Below are positions 44,187 through 54,126 of a DNA stretch of 64,000 nucleotides, piece by piece. Positions within the stretch are counted from its first letter, which is position 1. The number at the start of each line of letters is the position of its first letter. The DNA is from Tenacibaculum dicentrarchi. GTDB taxonomy: Bacteria; Bacteroidota; Bacteroidia; Flavobacteriales; Flavobacteriaceae. The stretch covers positions 849,501-913,500 of the forward strand of contig NZ_OZ038524.1 in assembly GCF_964036635.1 (NCBI RefSeq). The letters are read 5' to 3'. Below the pieces are notes generated by a model. That model was given only the letters and a program-made list of their open reading frames with translations. It ran no database searches and was not told where the DNA came from. The translations under genes and the position numbers were made by a program.

Positions 44187-44220
44187 TGAGGTCTTAAAAC
44201 AACATTGTTTTAAGACCTCA
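44187..44220 (-). terminator. Strong intrinsic terminator after the 44246 gene
   Basis: A 16-bp perfect stem, TGAGGTCTTAAAACAA and TTGTTTTAAGACCTCA, with a 2-base loop and a T-run on the minus strand, lies downstream of the LipL32-like gene. Confidence 0.9.
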
Positions 44221-44245
44221 AATTTAATGATTTTAATGTAATTAA

Positions 44246-44935
44246 TTACATTTGCTTTTTTAATTCAGCAATAGATTTAGCAACAACAACTCCTGGTAAT
44301 TTTATAGGTGCTGCAATTTGAGCTAAAAATGTACCTTTTACCTCTCCTTTTTTATAGGTCGTAAATCCAATTCTGTACAAACCAGTAGTAATGGCTTTTA
44401 AAGGATTTCCTGTTTCACTTTTATATCTTAATAATGAATTATATCTAGATCCACTAGGTAATTTAGGCATTTCGCTACTATCATCATTTTTAGCAAGTGT
44501 ATGCCAATTTGCGTTTTTAACTTTACTTTCGGTAATAGAACCTTTTGTAAAAATATCTGAACGCTCTAAAGTAATATAGGTGTCAAAATAATCTTTAGAT
44601 TTTTTGTTTGCTTCAAAATCAGCAGATACAATGGCATTTTTCGGTTTATTTTTTCCTATAGGAGAAACCATTCTTACACCTAATTCAGGAGCAACAGCAG
44701 GAACCCAAACATATAAATAATAGAATTTTTTTCCATCTTTAATTTCATCTTCATTACCTGATTTTACAAAACCTTTGTAAGAAATAACATCAGTATAAGG
44801 TACTCTTATTTTTTTAAACCCAAGATTTTTTTGAGTTAAACCTCCGAAAGTACCAATTTTCTTTTGAGCACTAATACTTCCTACAGATACCACAGCAATA
44901 GCAATTCCTGCAGCAATTTTTTTAAAATTTTTCAT
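44246..44935 (-). CDS. LipL32-like exported protein
   Basis: The 229-residue product has a signal peptide ending SISAQ and closely follows the pattern of LipL32, the major surface lipoprotein of pathogenic Leptospira. The matching blocks are KKFYYLYVWVPAVAPELGVRM, YFDTYITLER, SRYNSLLRYKSE, and GLYRIGFTTYKKGEVKGTFL. The FDT segment and an acidic loop (KNDDSSE) correspond to the calcium-binding region of LipL32. Unlike LipL32 it has no lipobox cysteine, so it should not be lipidated at the signal peptide. The role in this organism is unknown. Confidence 0.9.
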   Translation of the reverse strand: MKNFKKIAAGIAIAVVSVGSISAQKKIGTFGGLTQKNLGFKKIRVPYTDVISYKGFVKSGNEDEIKDGKKFYYLYVWVPAVAPELGVRMVSPIGKNKPKNAIVSADFEANKKSKDYFDTYITLERSDIFTKGSITESKVKNANWHTLAKNDDSSEMPKLPSGSRYNSLLRYKSETGNPLKAITTGLYRIGFTTYKKGEVKGTFLAQIAAPIKLPGVVVAKSIAELKKQM

Positions 44936-44999
44936 TGTTTTTTATATATAATTTATAACGAATATAGATAATATTTTTAAAATAACGTACTTATTTTTA

Positions 45000-46013
45000 T
45001 CATTTCCAGTTATTAATCCAATCAGCTAAAGCATTGACCCATTGTTTATTGTCGTTAATACAAGGCACTGTATGGAATTCTTCACCACCGGCTTCTAAAA
45101 ACTCTTCTTTTCCTTCCATGGCAATTTCTTCTAAAGTTTCTAAACAATCAGAAACAAAAGCAGGTGTTACAATAGCGAGTTTTTTAATACCGTCTTTTTC
45201 GGCTTTTTTTACAATAGTTCTATCAGTATAAGGTTGTAACCAAGGATCAACTCCTAAACGAGATTGAAACGAGGTTGAAACTATATTCTCATCTAAATTT
45301 AATGTTGATATTACATTTTTTGTAGTTTCAAAACATTGATGACGATAACAAAATTCATGTGCTTTTGATGGCGTGTTACAACAACTCCCATCTATTTTAC
45401 AATGACTTTTTGTAATGTCGGATTTGCGAATATGACGCTCAGGAACTCCATGGTAAGAAAATAAGATATGGTCGTATTCTTTATCGGCTAAATACTCTTT
45501 AATACTGTTCGATAAAGCGCTTATGTATTCTGGTTTTTTATAAAAAGCAGGAACATCTGTAATTTTCATCTCTGGGAAAAATTCCTTTCTAATTTTTTCA
45601 GCTAAAACAACAATAGTTTCAGTTGTTGCCATCGCAAATTGTGGGTATAGAGGAATTAATAATACTTCGGTAACGCCTTTATCGTGTAATTCTTGTAGTC
45701 CTTTTTTAATGGTCATTGTACCGTATCGCATTGCTAAAGCAACAGGATATTCAGTTTTTTCTTGCACCTTTTTTTGTAACCTTTCTGATAAAACAATTAA
45801 AGGAGAACCGTCTTTCCACCAAATTTTGTTATAAGCTGCTGCTGATTTTTTCGGGCGAGTGTTTAAAATAATTCCTTTTACTAAAAATGAACGAAACCAA
45901 TACGGAACATCAATTACGCGTTCGTCCATTAAAAATTCACCTAAATATTTTTTAACATCTTTTGGATCTGTACTTTCAGGTGATCCTAAATTTACTAATA
46001 AAGCTCCTTTCAT
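45000..46013 (-). CDS. hemH: Ferrochelatase
   Basis: The 337-residue product has ferrochelatase hallmarks: KGALLVNLGSPESTDPKDVKKYLGEFL at the start and YPQFAMATTETI. The catalytic-His block LFSYHGVPERHIRKSD and FQSRLGVDPWLQPYT follow. It inserts Fe(II) into protoporphyrin IX, the last step of haem synthesis. A Cys-rich insert with SHCKIDGSCCNT around residue 205 may bind a metal or cluster. It shares the strand with hemJ, divergent from the other hem genes. Confidence 0.96.
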   Translation of the reverse strand: MKGALLVNLGSPESTDPKDVKKYLGEFLMDERVIDVPYWFRSFLVKGIILNTRPKKSAAAYNKIWWKDGSPLIVLSERLQKKVQEKTEYPVALAMRYGTMTIKKGLQELHDKGVTEVLLIPLYPQFAMATTETIVVLAEKIRKEFFPEMKITDVPAFYKKPEYISALSNSIKEYLADKEYDHILFSYHGVPERHIRKSDITKSHCKIDGSCCNTPSKAHEFCYRHQCFETTKNVISTLNLDENIVSTSFQSRLGVDPWLQPYTDRTIVKKAEKDGIKKLAIVTPAFVSDCLETLEEIAMEGKEEFLEAGGEEFHTVPCINDNKQWVNALADWINNWK

Positions 46014-46085
46014 TTTTTTATTTTTTTATCAATCTAACGTAAAGCAGGTTTGTTTAAAAGAATCTGATTTACCGTGTATTTAATG

Positions 46086-46595
46086 TTATTTTATTTTATT
46101 TAATTGATTTGTTGTTTCATATAAAGCAATGCTTAAACTGTGTATTACGTTCATTGATGAGTTTCTACCAAACATAGGGATTGCAACAGTTGCATCAACA
46201 TTATTAATATTTTCAATGCCATTTCTTTCACTTCCTAAAAGTAGTACTATTTTTTCTTCGGATGTAAAATCGAAATTTTGAAGCGGTACGCTTTTATCGG
46301 CAATTTCAATACCTATAATTGTATTCCCTTCGGTTTTTAATTGTTTAATTACTTGGTTGAAATCATCATAAATTTCATGTTCAATTTGCGAAATAGTATT
46401 TCTAGCCGTACGTTTTACATTTCTATTTTGAATAGAAGGCGAACTTTGGTGTAAAAATATTTTTTGAACACCAAAACTCTCGGCAATACGAAAACACATA
46501 CCGATGTTTTCAGGGGTTCGTATGGCATCGCAAACAATGGTTATTGGAAATTTTTGTTGCTTGTTGTCTATGTCGTAATGCGTAAGTTGTTTCAT
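46086..46595 (-). CDS. TrmH/SpoU-family RNA methyltransferase
   Basis: The 169-residue product has the SPOUT motifs ITIVCDAIRTPENIGMCFR, KIVLLLGSERNGIE, and VAIPMFGRNSSMNVIHSLSIALYE, with the conserved Asn and Ser of the SAM knot. It methylates a ribose 2'-OH of tRNA or rRNA; the target cannot be specified. It lies five bases after the AraC regulator gene and may be co-transcribed with it. Confidence 0.92.
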   Translation of the reverse strand: MKQLTHYDIDNKQQKFPITIVCDAIRTPENIGMCFRIAESFGVQKIFLHQSSPSIQNRNVKRTARNTISQIEHEIYDDFNQVIKQLKTEGNTIIGIEIADKSVPLQNFDFTSEEKIVLLLGSERNGIENINNVDATVAIPMFGRNSSMNVIHSLSIALYETTNQLNKIK

Positions 46596-46600
46596 CTTTT

Positions 46601-47494
46601 TTACTTTTGATTGGCTTGTAAAGAAATTACATATTGTTTTGGAGTAGTGCCAAATTTCTTTTTAAAAGCGGCTATAAAATGGCTAGAAGTGCTATAACCA
46701 AGTTGTAAACCAACTTCGTTTACGTTAAATTTATTGCTTTCTAAAAGTTTGCGTGCGTGTTCCATTTTGTAATCAAAAAGAAAACTGTAAACGGTATCGC
46801 CATATATTTGTTTAAAGCCTTCTTTTAATTTTTTTAAATTTAAACCTACTTCGGTAGCAAGTTCTTGTAGGGTAGGGGGCTCACTCATTTTAGCAATAAT
46901 AATATCTTTTGCATGTCTAATTTTTTGAATTTCTCGATCATCTACTAAAAAAGGACAGTATTCATTTTCGGTGTTTTTACCAGTATCAAAATGAAGGCTT
47001 AATAATTCGTATGTTTTCCCTTTTATGTAAAGATCTTTCATTGAGCTATGGTTTTTTGCCGTTAAAATTTGCTGTAAAACCATTAAGGTATTTGGGCTAA
47101 TTTGAGTATCATCATAATATTTTTTATGCTTATTATCATCACTTAAAAAAGGAATATAACTGGCTTCTTTTGAAAATAAAGCATGAAATTTTTCAATAGA
47201 AATTAAAAGAGATACCAAAGATGTTTTCGGTAATATTTCTAAGTTTATAGGGAGGTTTTGCTGTGGATTATACAAAAAGATAACATGTTTATCTAATACG
47301 TTAAATGTATAGCTAGTATTATTAAAATGAAACTTGCAATTCCCTTTAACACAGTAATGTAACTGTATGTAGGAGTTGTCAATATCTCTTTTGTAAAATT
47401 CAGTTTCGTTAGTGTTATTTTGAAATTTTAAAACAAAAAAACCTTTTTCTAGGATGATTTCTCTAAACGTACTTTCTGCGATGTTTTTTGACAT
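46601..47494 (-). CDS. AraC-family transcriptional regulator
   Basis: The 297-residue product has a C-terminal AraC DNA-binding domain with two helix-turn-helix units: LQELATEVGLNLKKLKEGFKQIYG, then NEVGLQLGYSTSSHFIAAFKKKFGTTPKQY. An N-terminal cupin-like sensing region has HYCVKGNCKFHFNNTSYTF. It is divergent from hemA, which begins 209 bases away, so it may control haem synthesis or iron response. The ligand is not evident. Confidence 0.92.
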   Translation of the reverse strand: MSKNIAESTFREIILEKGFFVLKFQNNTNETEFYKRDIDNSYIQLHYCVKGNCKFHFNNTSYTFNVLDKHVIFLYNPQQNLPINLEILPKTSLVSLLISIEKFHALFSKEASYIPFLSDDNKHKKYYDDTQISPNTLMVLQQILTAKNHSSMKDLYIKGKTYELLSLHFDTGKNTENEYCPFLVDDREIQKIRHAKDIIIAKMSEPPTLQELATEVGLNLKKLKEGFKQIYGDTVYSFLFDYKMEHARKLLESNKFNVNEVGLQLGYSTSSHFIAAFKKKFGTTPKQYVISLQANQK

Positions 47495-47671
47495 AGTCTA
47501 AAATATAATTAAAAATAATCTATTTAGAATGACTCTAAATTGAATTGGCTTCCATAGTTGATTTCACTGCAAAAATACACTTTATAAGTGTTTTAGAGAT
47601 GTTTTTATACTAAAAAACAGCAAGCGACATTAAAAGTTCTTTGAGCGACATTTTTTTTTATTTAATCTTTA

Positions 47672-47679
47672 TATTTTTG
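47672..47679 (+). promoter_or_regulatory. Possible hemA promoter -7 element
   Basis: TATTTTTG (47672-47679) fits the TAnnTTTG -7 element 24 bases before the hemA ATG. No TTG at the usual distance was found, so the promoter may need an activator; the divergent AraC regulator is a candidate. Weak evidence. Confidence 0.35.
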
Positions 47680-47703
47680 TGACTCCTTACTGAAGAAGAC
47701 TGA

Positions 47704-48972
47704 ATGGCAACAGATAAACATAACAAGAATTTATACAATATAGGTGTTAGCTATAAAAAAGCTGATGCAAGTATTCGAGGTAAATTTAGTATTTCGAAAG
47801 AAAACCAAATAGCACTTTTAGAAGATGCAAAACAAATTGGAATTGATGGCATTTTTGTGTTGTCAACCTGTAACAGAACCGAAATTACAGGTTTTGCAGC
47901 GCATCCTTTTCAGTTAATAAGTCTATTGTGTAAATATTCTAACGGAGCAATTGAAGAATTTGCAGAAGTATCAAACGTTTATAAGAATAACGAAGCAATT
48001 CGCCACCTCTTTAGAATGGGAACAGGTTTAGATAGCCAAATACTAGGCGATTATGAAATTGTTGGGCAGTTACGTCAGGCTTTTAAATTAGCAAAAGAAA
48101 TAGGAACGGTAAATGCGTATTTTGAGCGTTTATTAAACCACGTAATGCAAGCAAGTAAGCGTGTGAAAAATGAAACTAAGTTAAGTTCGGGAACAACATC
48201 GGTTTCTTACGCAGCAGTTCAGTATCTTATTAAAAACTTACCAAGTTATAATGCTAAAAATATGTTGGTTTTTGGCTTAGGTAAAATGGGAAAACATACC
48301 TGTAAAAATTTAGCGGAATATACCCAAAATAAATCAGTACGTTTAGTTAATAGAACCGAAGAAAAAGCTATTGAATTTGTAAAAGAGCATCCAGCTATTC
48401 AAAATGCGAAATTCGAAAACTTAACTAAAGAAATCGCAAATACCGATGTGCTAATCGTATCAACAGGTGCGGCTCAGGCAACCATTAAAAGAGAACATGT
48501 TTTAACAAAAAAACCGCTTTTAATTTTAGATTTATCAATGCCTGCAAACGTATCGAAAGAAGTTGCCGATTTACCAAATGTTACGCTAATAAATGTTGAT
48601 GAATTATCAAAAATAACAGATGAAACATTGGCTATTCGTCAGCAAGAAGTACCTGTAGCAGAAAAAATTATAGAAATCTATAAAAATGAGTTCAAAGAGT
48701 GGTTAAATCATCGTAAATTTACACCCGCAATTACGGCGTTAAAAGAATCGTTAAAAACTATTCAACAAGATGAAATCGCTTTTCATAAGAAAAAAATAAA
48801 AGATTTTGACGAATCGCAAGCTGAAGTAATTACATCAAGATTTATTCAAAAAATAACCACACAATTTGTGAAACACTTAAAAACCGAAGAAACTTCTGTC
48901 ACTAATAGTATAGAGGTAATGGCAAAAGTGTTTGGGGCAAATTTAGAAACTATCCATGCAGAAGACAATTAA
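47704..48972 (+). CDS. hemA: Glutamyl-tRNA reductase
   Basis: The 422-residue product contains GVSYKKADASIRGKFSIS, the catalytic block VLSTCNRTE (Cys56), the substrate stretch LDSQILGDYEIVGQLRQAF, and the NADPH fold VFGLGKMGKHTCKNL. A C-terminal dimerisation domain follows. It reduces glutamyl-tRNA to glutamate-1-semialdehyde, the first committed step of haem synthesis. It overlaps the start of hemC by 17 bases. Confidence 0.96.
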   Translation: MATDKHNKNLYNIGVSYKKADASIRGKFSISKENQIALLEDAKQIGIDGIFVLSTCNRTEITGFAAHPFQLISLLCKYSNGAIEEFAEVSNVYKNNEAIRHLFRMGTGLDSQILGDYEIVGQLRQAFKLAKEIGTVNAYFERLLNHVMQASKRVKNETKLSSGTTSVSYAAVQYLIKNLPSYNAKNMLVFGLGKMGKHTCKNLAEYTQNKSVRLVNRTEEKAIEFVKEHPAIQNAKFENLTKEIANTDVLIVSTGAAQATIKREHVLTKKPLLILDLSMPANVSKEVADLPNVTLINVDELSKITDETLAIRQQEVPVAEKIIEIYKNEFKEWLNHRKFTPAITALKESLKTIQQDEIAFHKKKIKDFDESQAEVITSRFIQKITTQFVKHLKTEETSVTNSIEVMAKVFGANLETIHAEDN

Positions 48973-50542
48973 AATAGGTACACGAGATAGCCAATTGGCT
49001 ATGTGGCAAGCAAACAAAGTTCGTAAAGAATTAGAGGAATTAGGGTACGAATGTGAAATAGTTCCAATAAAATCAACAGGAGATCTTGATTTAGATACGC
49101 CGTTACACGAATTAGGAATTACAGGTGTTTTTACTAAAAATTTAGACCTTGCTATGTTAGGTGGTGATATTGATATTGCCGTACATTCATTAAAAGATGT
49201 TCCAACGGTTTTACCTGAAGGAATTATTCAAGGAGCTGTTTTAAAACGTGCAAATTACAACGATATTTTACTATTAAAAGATAATGAAGAGTTTTTTGGG
49301 CAACCAAACGCTGTTATTGCAACAGGTAGTTTACGTAGAAAAGCACAATGGTTAAACCGTTACCCTACGCACGAAGTAGTTGGTTTAAGAGGAAATGTAA
49401 ACACACGTTTACAAAAATTAGAAGATAACCAATGGAACGGCGCTATTTTTGCTGCCGCAGGATTAGAAAGATTAGGAAAGCGACCAGAAGGAGCAATTAA
49501 CTTATCGTGGATGATTCCTGCACCAGCGCAAGGAGCAATTATGATTACTGTTTCGAGTAATGATGATTTTTCTAGAGATGCTTGTGAACAATTAAATCAT
49601 TACGAAACACAAATTTGTGTAGGTATTGAACGTGAATTTTTAAACTTATTAGAAGGCGGTTGTACTGCGCCAATTGGTGCAATTGCATACGTTGACCCTA
49701 AAACTGAAGAAATAAACTTTAAAGGTTTATTATTAAGTGAAGATGGTAAAAAGAAAATATCTGTAACAAAAAATGCTAAAGTTGGGCGTCATCGTTTTTT
49801 AGCAAAAGATTGTGCCGATTATATTATCAATAAAGGAGGTAAAGAATTAATGATAAAAAATGTAGAAGAAGAAAAAGACTTCGCTATTTATTCTACTAAA
49901 AAATTATCTGAAATTCAAAAAGGATTAGTTGATTCATCAATTGATGTTCAAGATAGTGATTTTATTAAAATTCGTTTTAACAGAATTGCTCCTAAAGTAG
50001 TTAAAAATGAAATTGAAAATGTAATTATCACCAGTCAAAATGGGGTAGAAGCAATTGCAAATTCATTTTCTTCGGAAGAATTAAAATTCAAAAATATTTA
50101 TTGCGTTGGGCGTAGAACCAAAAAATTAATTGAGCAAAAAATAGGAAGTGTCGTAAAATCAGAAAGAAATGCTACAAAATTAGCAGCTTATTTATCAACT
50201 GAAATAAAAGGACAATCTGTAACCTATTTTTGTAGTGATTTACGTTTAGATACCTTACCAAATACGTTAAAAGAAAGCGGAATTACGGTAAACGAAGTAG
50301 AAGCGTACAAAACAACTCTTAGTTCATCTAAAGTTGATGATACTGTAAATGGTGTGTTATTCTATAGCCCATCAACAGTTGAAAGTTATATGCAAGAAAA
50401 TAAGGCAAATAAAATAGCCTTTTGTATTGGTGAAAGTACTGCAAAAGAAGCTCGTAAATATTTCGAAAATGTACAAGTTGCTAAATTACCAACCGTAGAA
50501 AGTGTTGTTAAATTAGTAAATACACATTTTATAAAAGAATAA
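48956..50542 (+). CDS. hemCD: HemC-HemD fusion
   Basis: The 528-residue product has an N-terminal porphobilinogen deaminase of about 300 residues. That part has KIGTRDSQLAMWQANKV, VHSLKDVPTVLP and LLEGGCTAPIGAIA with the cofactor Cys. The C-terminal uroporphyrinogen-III synthase part has SQNGVEAIANSF and IYCVGRRTKKLIEQ. It makes uroporphyrinogen III from four porphobilinogen molecules. The fusion is one uninterrupted frame. It overlaps hemA and is followed by a strong terminator. Confidence 0.95.
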   Translation: MQKTIKIGTRDSQLAMWQANKVRKELEELGYECEIVPIKSTGDLDLDTPLHELGITGVFTKNLDLAMLGGDIDIAVHSLKDVPTVLPEGIIQGAVLKRANYNDILLLKDNEEFFGQPNAVIATGSLRRKAQWLNRYPTHEVVGLRGNVNTRLQKLEDNQWNGAIFAAAGLERLGKRPEGAINLSWMIPAPAQGAIMITVSSNDDFSRDACEQLNHYETQICVGIEREFLNLLEGGCTAPIGAIAYVDPKTEEINFKGLLLSEDGKKKISVTKNAKVGRHRFLAKDCADYIINKGGKELMIKNVEEEKDFAIYSTKKLSEIQKGLVDSSIDVQDSDFIKIRFNRIAPKVVKNEIENVIITSQNGVEAIANSFSSEELKFKNIYCVGRRTKKLIEQKIGSVVKSERNATKLAAYLSTEIKGQSVTYFCSDLRLDTLPNTLKESGITVNEVEAYKTTLSSSKVDDTVNGVLFYSPSTVESYMQENKANKIAFCIGESTAKEARKYFENVQVAKLPTVESVVKLVNTHFIKE

Positions 50543-50545
50543 AAA

Positions 50546-50590
50546 AATAAAATTAAGCGTATTTATAAATTAAATACGCTTAATTTTATT
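50546..50590 (+). terminator. 20-bp hairpin between hemCD and hemB
   Basis: A perfect 20-bp stem (50546-50565 and 50571-50590) with a 5-base loop. It is AT-rich with a GCGT/ACGC core and could act as terminator or as a processing or attenuation site within the hem cluster. Confidence 0.8.
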
Positions 50591-50603
50591 AAAATATATT
50601 GTT

Positions 50604-51569
50604 ATGTTTCGTACAAGAAGACTTAGAAAAACCGAAGGAATTAGAAGATTAGTTAGAGAAACAAAAGTATCTGTTGATGATTTTGTGTATCCTTTATTTA
50701 TTGAAGAAGGTGAAAATATCGAAACCGAAATAGGCTCTATGCCTGGTATCAAACGTTTTTCTTTGGATAGAATTTCTAAAGAATTGGATGAGGTTGTCGA
50801 ATTAAATATTCCTGCTGTTTTATTATTCGGAATACCATCTGAAAAAGATAATGAAGGAACTGAAACGTGGAATGATAACGGAGTTATGCAACAAGCAATC
50901 CGTTTTATCAAAAAGAATTACCCTGAATTATATGTAATTACTGATGTTTGTTTTTGTGAATATACATCGCACGGTCATTGTGGTGTTATTCATAATAACG
51001 ATGTTGATAACGATGCCACTCTAGTAAATCTAGCAAAACAAACTGTTTCGCATGCAAGAGCAGGAGCAGATATGGTTGCGCCGTCAGGAATGATGGATGG
51101 AACAATTGCCATGATGAGAGAATCTCTTGATAATACTGGCTTTGCAAACTTACCAATTATGGGATATTCTGTGAAGTACGCATCAGCATTTTATGGCCCT
51201 TTTAGAGAAGCGGTAGATTCAGCACCTTCTTTTGGTGATAGAAGAACGTATCAAATGGATGCTTCTAATAGAGATGAAGGAATGCGTGAAGCAACTTTTG
51301 ATGACCAAGAAGGAGCAGATATTTTAATGGTAAAGCCAGCTTTATCTTATTTAGATATCATTAGAGATTTAAAAAATAATTTTGACCGACCAATTGCATG
51401 TTATAATGTAAGTGGAGAATATTCAATGGTAAAAGCAGCAGCCGAAAAAGGTTGGATTGATGGCGAAAAAGTAATGATGGAAAGCTTACTATCGATGAAA
51501 AGAGCAGGAGCCGATATTATTATTACTTATTTTGCTAAAGAAGCAGCAAGAGTATTGAATAGAAAATAA
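50604..51569 (+). CDS. hemB: Delta-aminolevulinic acid dehydratase
   Basis: The 321-residue product has [15 protein letters not shown] with metal-binding cysteines (about 114-128), [32 protein letters not shown] with the first Schiff-base Lys, and [12 protein letters not shown] with the second. It condenses two ALA molecules to porphobilinogen. It begins 13 bases after the hairpin, as the third gene of the rightward hem cluster. Confidence 0.97.
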   Translation: MFRTRRLRKTEGIRRLVRETKVSVDDFVYPLFIEEGENIETEIGSMPGIKRFSLDRISKELDEVVELNIPAVLLFGIPSEKDNEGTETWNDNGVMQQAIRFIKKNYPELYVITDVCFCEYTSHGHCGVIHNNDVDNDATLVNLAKQTVSHARAGADMVAPSGMMDGTIAMMRESLDNTGFANLPIMGYSVKYASAFYGPFREAVDSAPSFGDRRTYQMDASNRDEGMREATFDDQEGADILMVKPALSYLDIIRDLKNNFDRPIACYNVSGEYSMVKAAAEKGWIDGEKVMMESLLSMKRAGADIIITYFAKEAARVLNRK

Positions 51570-51709
51570 AACAAAATACGAATTGTCATATTTAGTGAAT
51601 TTTTAAAAAAGAATAGATTTGTATCAAAGAAGTTAGTTTTATACCTTTTTTGATACATTTTTATTTTATATAAAATTCTATAAAATATGATTTTAAAAAA
51701 ACTATAAAA

Positions 51710-52999
51710 ATGGAATTTAAAAAATCACAAAATCTATATAAAAAAGGATTGGTAAATCTTGTAGGGGCTGTAAATTCTCCTGTAAGAGCATTTTCATCAG
51801 TAGGAGGTAATCCGTTGTTTATCAAAAAAGCAAAAGGATCTAAAATTACAGATGTTGATAATAATACCTATGTAGATTTAGTACTTTCTTACGGACCGAT
51901 GATTTTAGGACATCGTCATAAAAAAGTTGAAAAAGCTATTAAAAAAGCCTTGAAAAATGGGTATTCTTTTGGTGCATCTACAGAAAATGAAATTAAATTA
52001 GCAAAAATAGTATGTGATGCTTTTCCAGGGATGGATAAAGTTCGTTTTGTAAATTCAGGAACAGAAGCTGTTTTAAGCGGAATCCGTTTGGCTAGAGCTT
52101 TTACAGGAAAAGATAAAATTATAAAATTTGCAGGTTGCTACCACGGGCATCAAGATGCGTTATTAGTTGCTGCTGGTTCTGGTTTGGCTACTTTAAGTTT
52201 ACCAGGAAGTAAAGGAGTACCAGATGGTGCTGTAAAAAATACTTTAATTGCTAATTATAACGATTTAGATAGTGTAAAAGCACATTTTGAAGAACATGAT
52301 GATATTGCTGGGGTTATTTTAGAACCTATTGCAGGTAATATGGGAGTTGTTATTCCTCAAAATGATTTTTTAAAGGAATTAAAATCATATTTAGAATCTA
52401 AAGGAGCTTTATTAATTGTTGATGAGGTTATGACAGGTTTCCGTTCTAAATTTGGTGGTGCACAAGAATTATTAGGAGTAGAAGCGGATATTACGTGTTT
52501 AGGAAAGGTAATCGGTGGTGGTTTCCCAGTAGGAGCTTACGGAGCTCGTAACGAAATTATGCAAGAAGTTGCACCCTTAGGAGGAATGTATCAGGCAGGA
52601 ACATTAAGTGGAAATCCAATTGCTATGGCAGGAGGTATTGCTACTTTAACTGAATTAAAGAAACAAAATCCGTATGATAAATTTGATAAAATAGCACAAA
52701 CTATTGAAGAGCTTTTATTGGCATCAGCTAAAAAATATGGGGTAGATATTACTGTAAATAGATTTGGTTCTATGGTTAATCCATTTTTTACAAATGTTAG
52801 GGTAACTAATTTTGAACAAGCACAAACATCAGATACCAATAAATTTGCAACCTTCTTTTGGGCAATGATAAAAAACGGCGTATTTTTACCGCCATCACAG
52901 TTTGAGGCTTGGTTTTTAACATCGGCTTTAACAAAAAAAGACATAAAAAAGGTTTCAAAAGCTATTGATAAAGCAATGGAAGCGGTTTCTAAAATATAA
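51710..52999 (+). CDS. hemL: Glutamate-1-semialdehyde 2,1-aminomutase
   Basis: The 429-residue PLP enzyme shows GAVNSPVRAFSSVGG, VNSGTEAVLSGIRLARAFTG, VDEVMTGFR, and CLGKVIGGGFPVGAYG with the PLP lysine. It converts glutamate-1-semialdehyde to 5-aminolevulinate. The 140-bp spacer before it may hold its own promoter, but none is obvious. It follows hemB in the cluster. Confidence 0.96.
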   Translation: MEFKKSQNLYKKGLVNLVGAVNSPVRAFSSVGGNPLFIKKAKGSKITDVDNNTYVDLVLSYGPMILGHRHKKVEKAIKKALKNGYSFGASTENEIKLAKIVCDAFPGMDKVRFVNSGTEAVLSGIRLARAFTGKDKIIKFAGCYHGHQDALLVAAGSGLATLSLPGSKGVPDGAVKNTLIANYNDLDSVKAHFEEHDDIAGVILEPIAGNMGVVIPQNDFLKELKSYLESKGALLIVDEVMTGFRSKFGGAQELLGVEADITCLGKVIGGGFPVGAYGARNEIMQEVAPLGGMYQAGTLSGNPIAMAGGIATLTELKKQNPYDKFDKIAQTIEELLLASAKKYGVDITVNRFGSMVNPFFTNVRVTNFEQAQTSDTNKFATFFWAMIKNGVFLPPSQFEAWFLTSALTKKDIKKVSKAIDKAMEAVSKI

Positions 53000-53071
53000 A
53001 TAATAAAATAGCTATCGGTTAATTTTTACATTAAACGAATTAAAAATGAACAGCTAGCAAAAAAGCATAAA

Positions 53072-54097
53072 ATGATAAAAAACGATTTATTTTTAAGAGC
53101 ATTAAAAGGAGAAACTGTAGATCGCCCGCCAGTTTGGATGATGCGTCAAGCTGGGCGTTATTTACCAGAATTTCAAGAAATAAAAAAGAAATACGATTTT
53201 TTTACGCGTTGTAGAACTCCTGAATTAGCATCAGAAATTACTGTGCAACCTATTCGCAGATACGGAATGGATGCAGCTATTTTATTTTCTGATATTTTAG
53301 TGATTCCACAGGCGATGAATATTGAGGTGCAAATGAAACCTGATTTTGGTCCTTATTTACCAAACCCGATTAGAGATCAAAAAGGGTTAGATACCGTTGT
53401 TGTTCCTGATGTAAACATAGAATTAGACTATGTAATGCAGGCGATAAAAGCAACTAAAGAAAAATTAAATGATGAAGTTCCTTTAATTGGTTTTGCAGGT
53501 TCACCATGGACTATTTTATGTTACGTTGTACAAGGGCAAGGATCAAAGAATTTTGATAAAGCAAAAGAATTTTGTTTTACAAAACCAGTTTTGGCACACC
53601 AATTGCTTAGTAAAATAACAGAGACTACAATTGCTTATTTAAAAGCAAAAGTAAAAGCAGGGGTAGATGCTGTTCAAGTTTTTGACTCATGGGGTGGAAT
53701 GTTATCACCAACTGATTATCATGAATTTTCATGGCAATACATTAATCAAATAATTGAAGCATTAAAAGACGATGCTCCAGTTATTGCTTTTGGAAAAGGA
53801 TGTTGGTTTGCTTTAGATAAAATGGCAAATTCAAATGCTTCAGCCTTAGGTGTTGACTGGACATGTTCACCTAGAAACGCACGTTATTTAACAGGAGGAA
53901 ATATTACGTTACAAGGTAATTTTGATCCTTCTAGACTATTATCACCACCAGCTGAAATTAAAAAAATGGTACACCAAATGATAAATGAGTTTGGTAAAGA
54001 CAAATATATTGTTAACTTAGGGCACGGAATTTTACCTAATATTCCGCTTGAAAATGCAAAGGCATTTATCGATGCGGTAAAAGAGTATAAGGTTTAA
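53072..54097 (+). CDS. hemE: Uroporphyrinogen decarboxylase
   Basis: The 341-residue product has the hallmark [17 protein letters not shown] with the active-site Arg, [14 protein letters not shown] with the Asp, [13 protein letters not shown], and [19 protein letters not shown] near the end. It decarboxylates uroporphyrinogen III to coproporphyrinogen III. It follows hemL with a 72-base spacer. Confidence 0.97.
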   Translation: MIKNDLFLRALKGETVDRPPVWMMRQAGRYLPEFQEIKKKYDFFTRCRTPELASEITVQPIRRYGMDAAILFSDILVIPQAMNIEVQMKPDFGPYLPNPIRDQKGLDTVVVPDVNIELDYVMQAIKATKEKLNDEVPLIGFAGSPWTILCYVVQGQGSKNFDKAKEFCFTKPVLAHQLLSKITETTIAYLKAKVKAGVDAVQVFDSWGGMLSPTDYHEFSWQYINQIIEALKDDAPVIAFGKGCWFALDKMANSNASALGVDWTCSPRNARYLTGGNITLQGNFDPSRLLSPPAEIKKMVHQMINEFGKDKYIVNLGHGILPNIPLENAKAFIDAVKEYKV

Positions 54098-54126
54098 AAA
54101 TGTAACCCCCTTTTAAATTATTAAAA

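Noticed and set aside
47495..47703. Riboswitch upstream of hemA
   Set aside because: The spacer is AT-rich with no clear helix set, and no known riboswitch consensus is visible.
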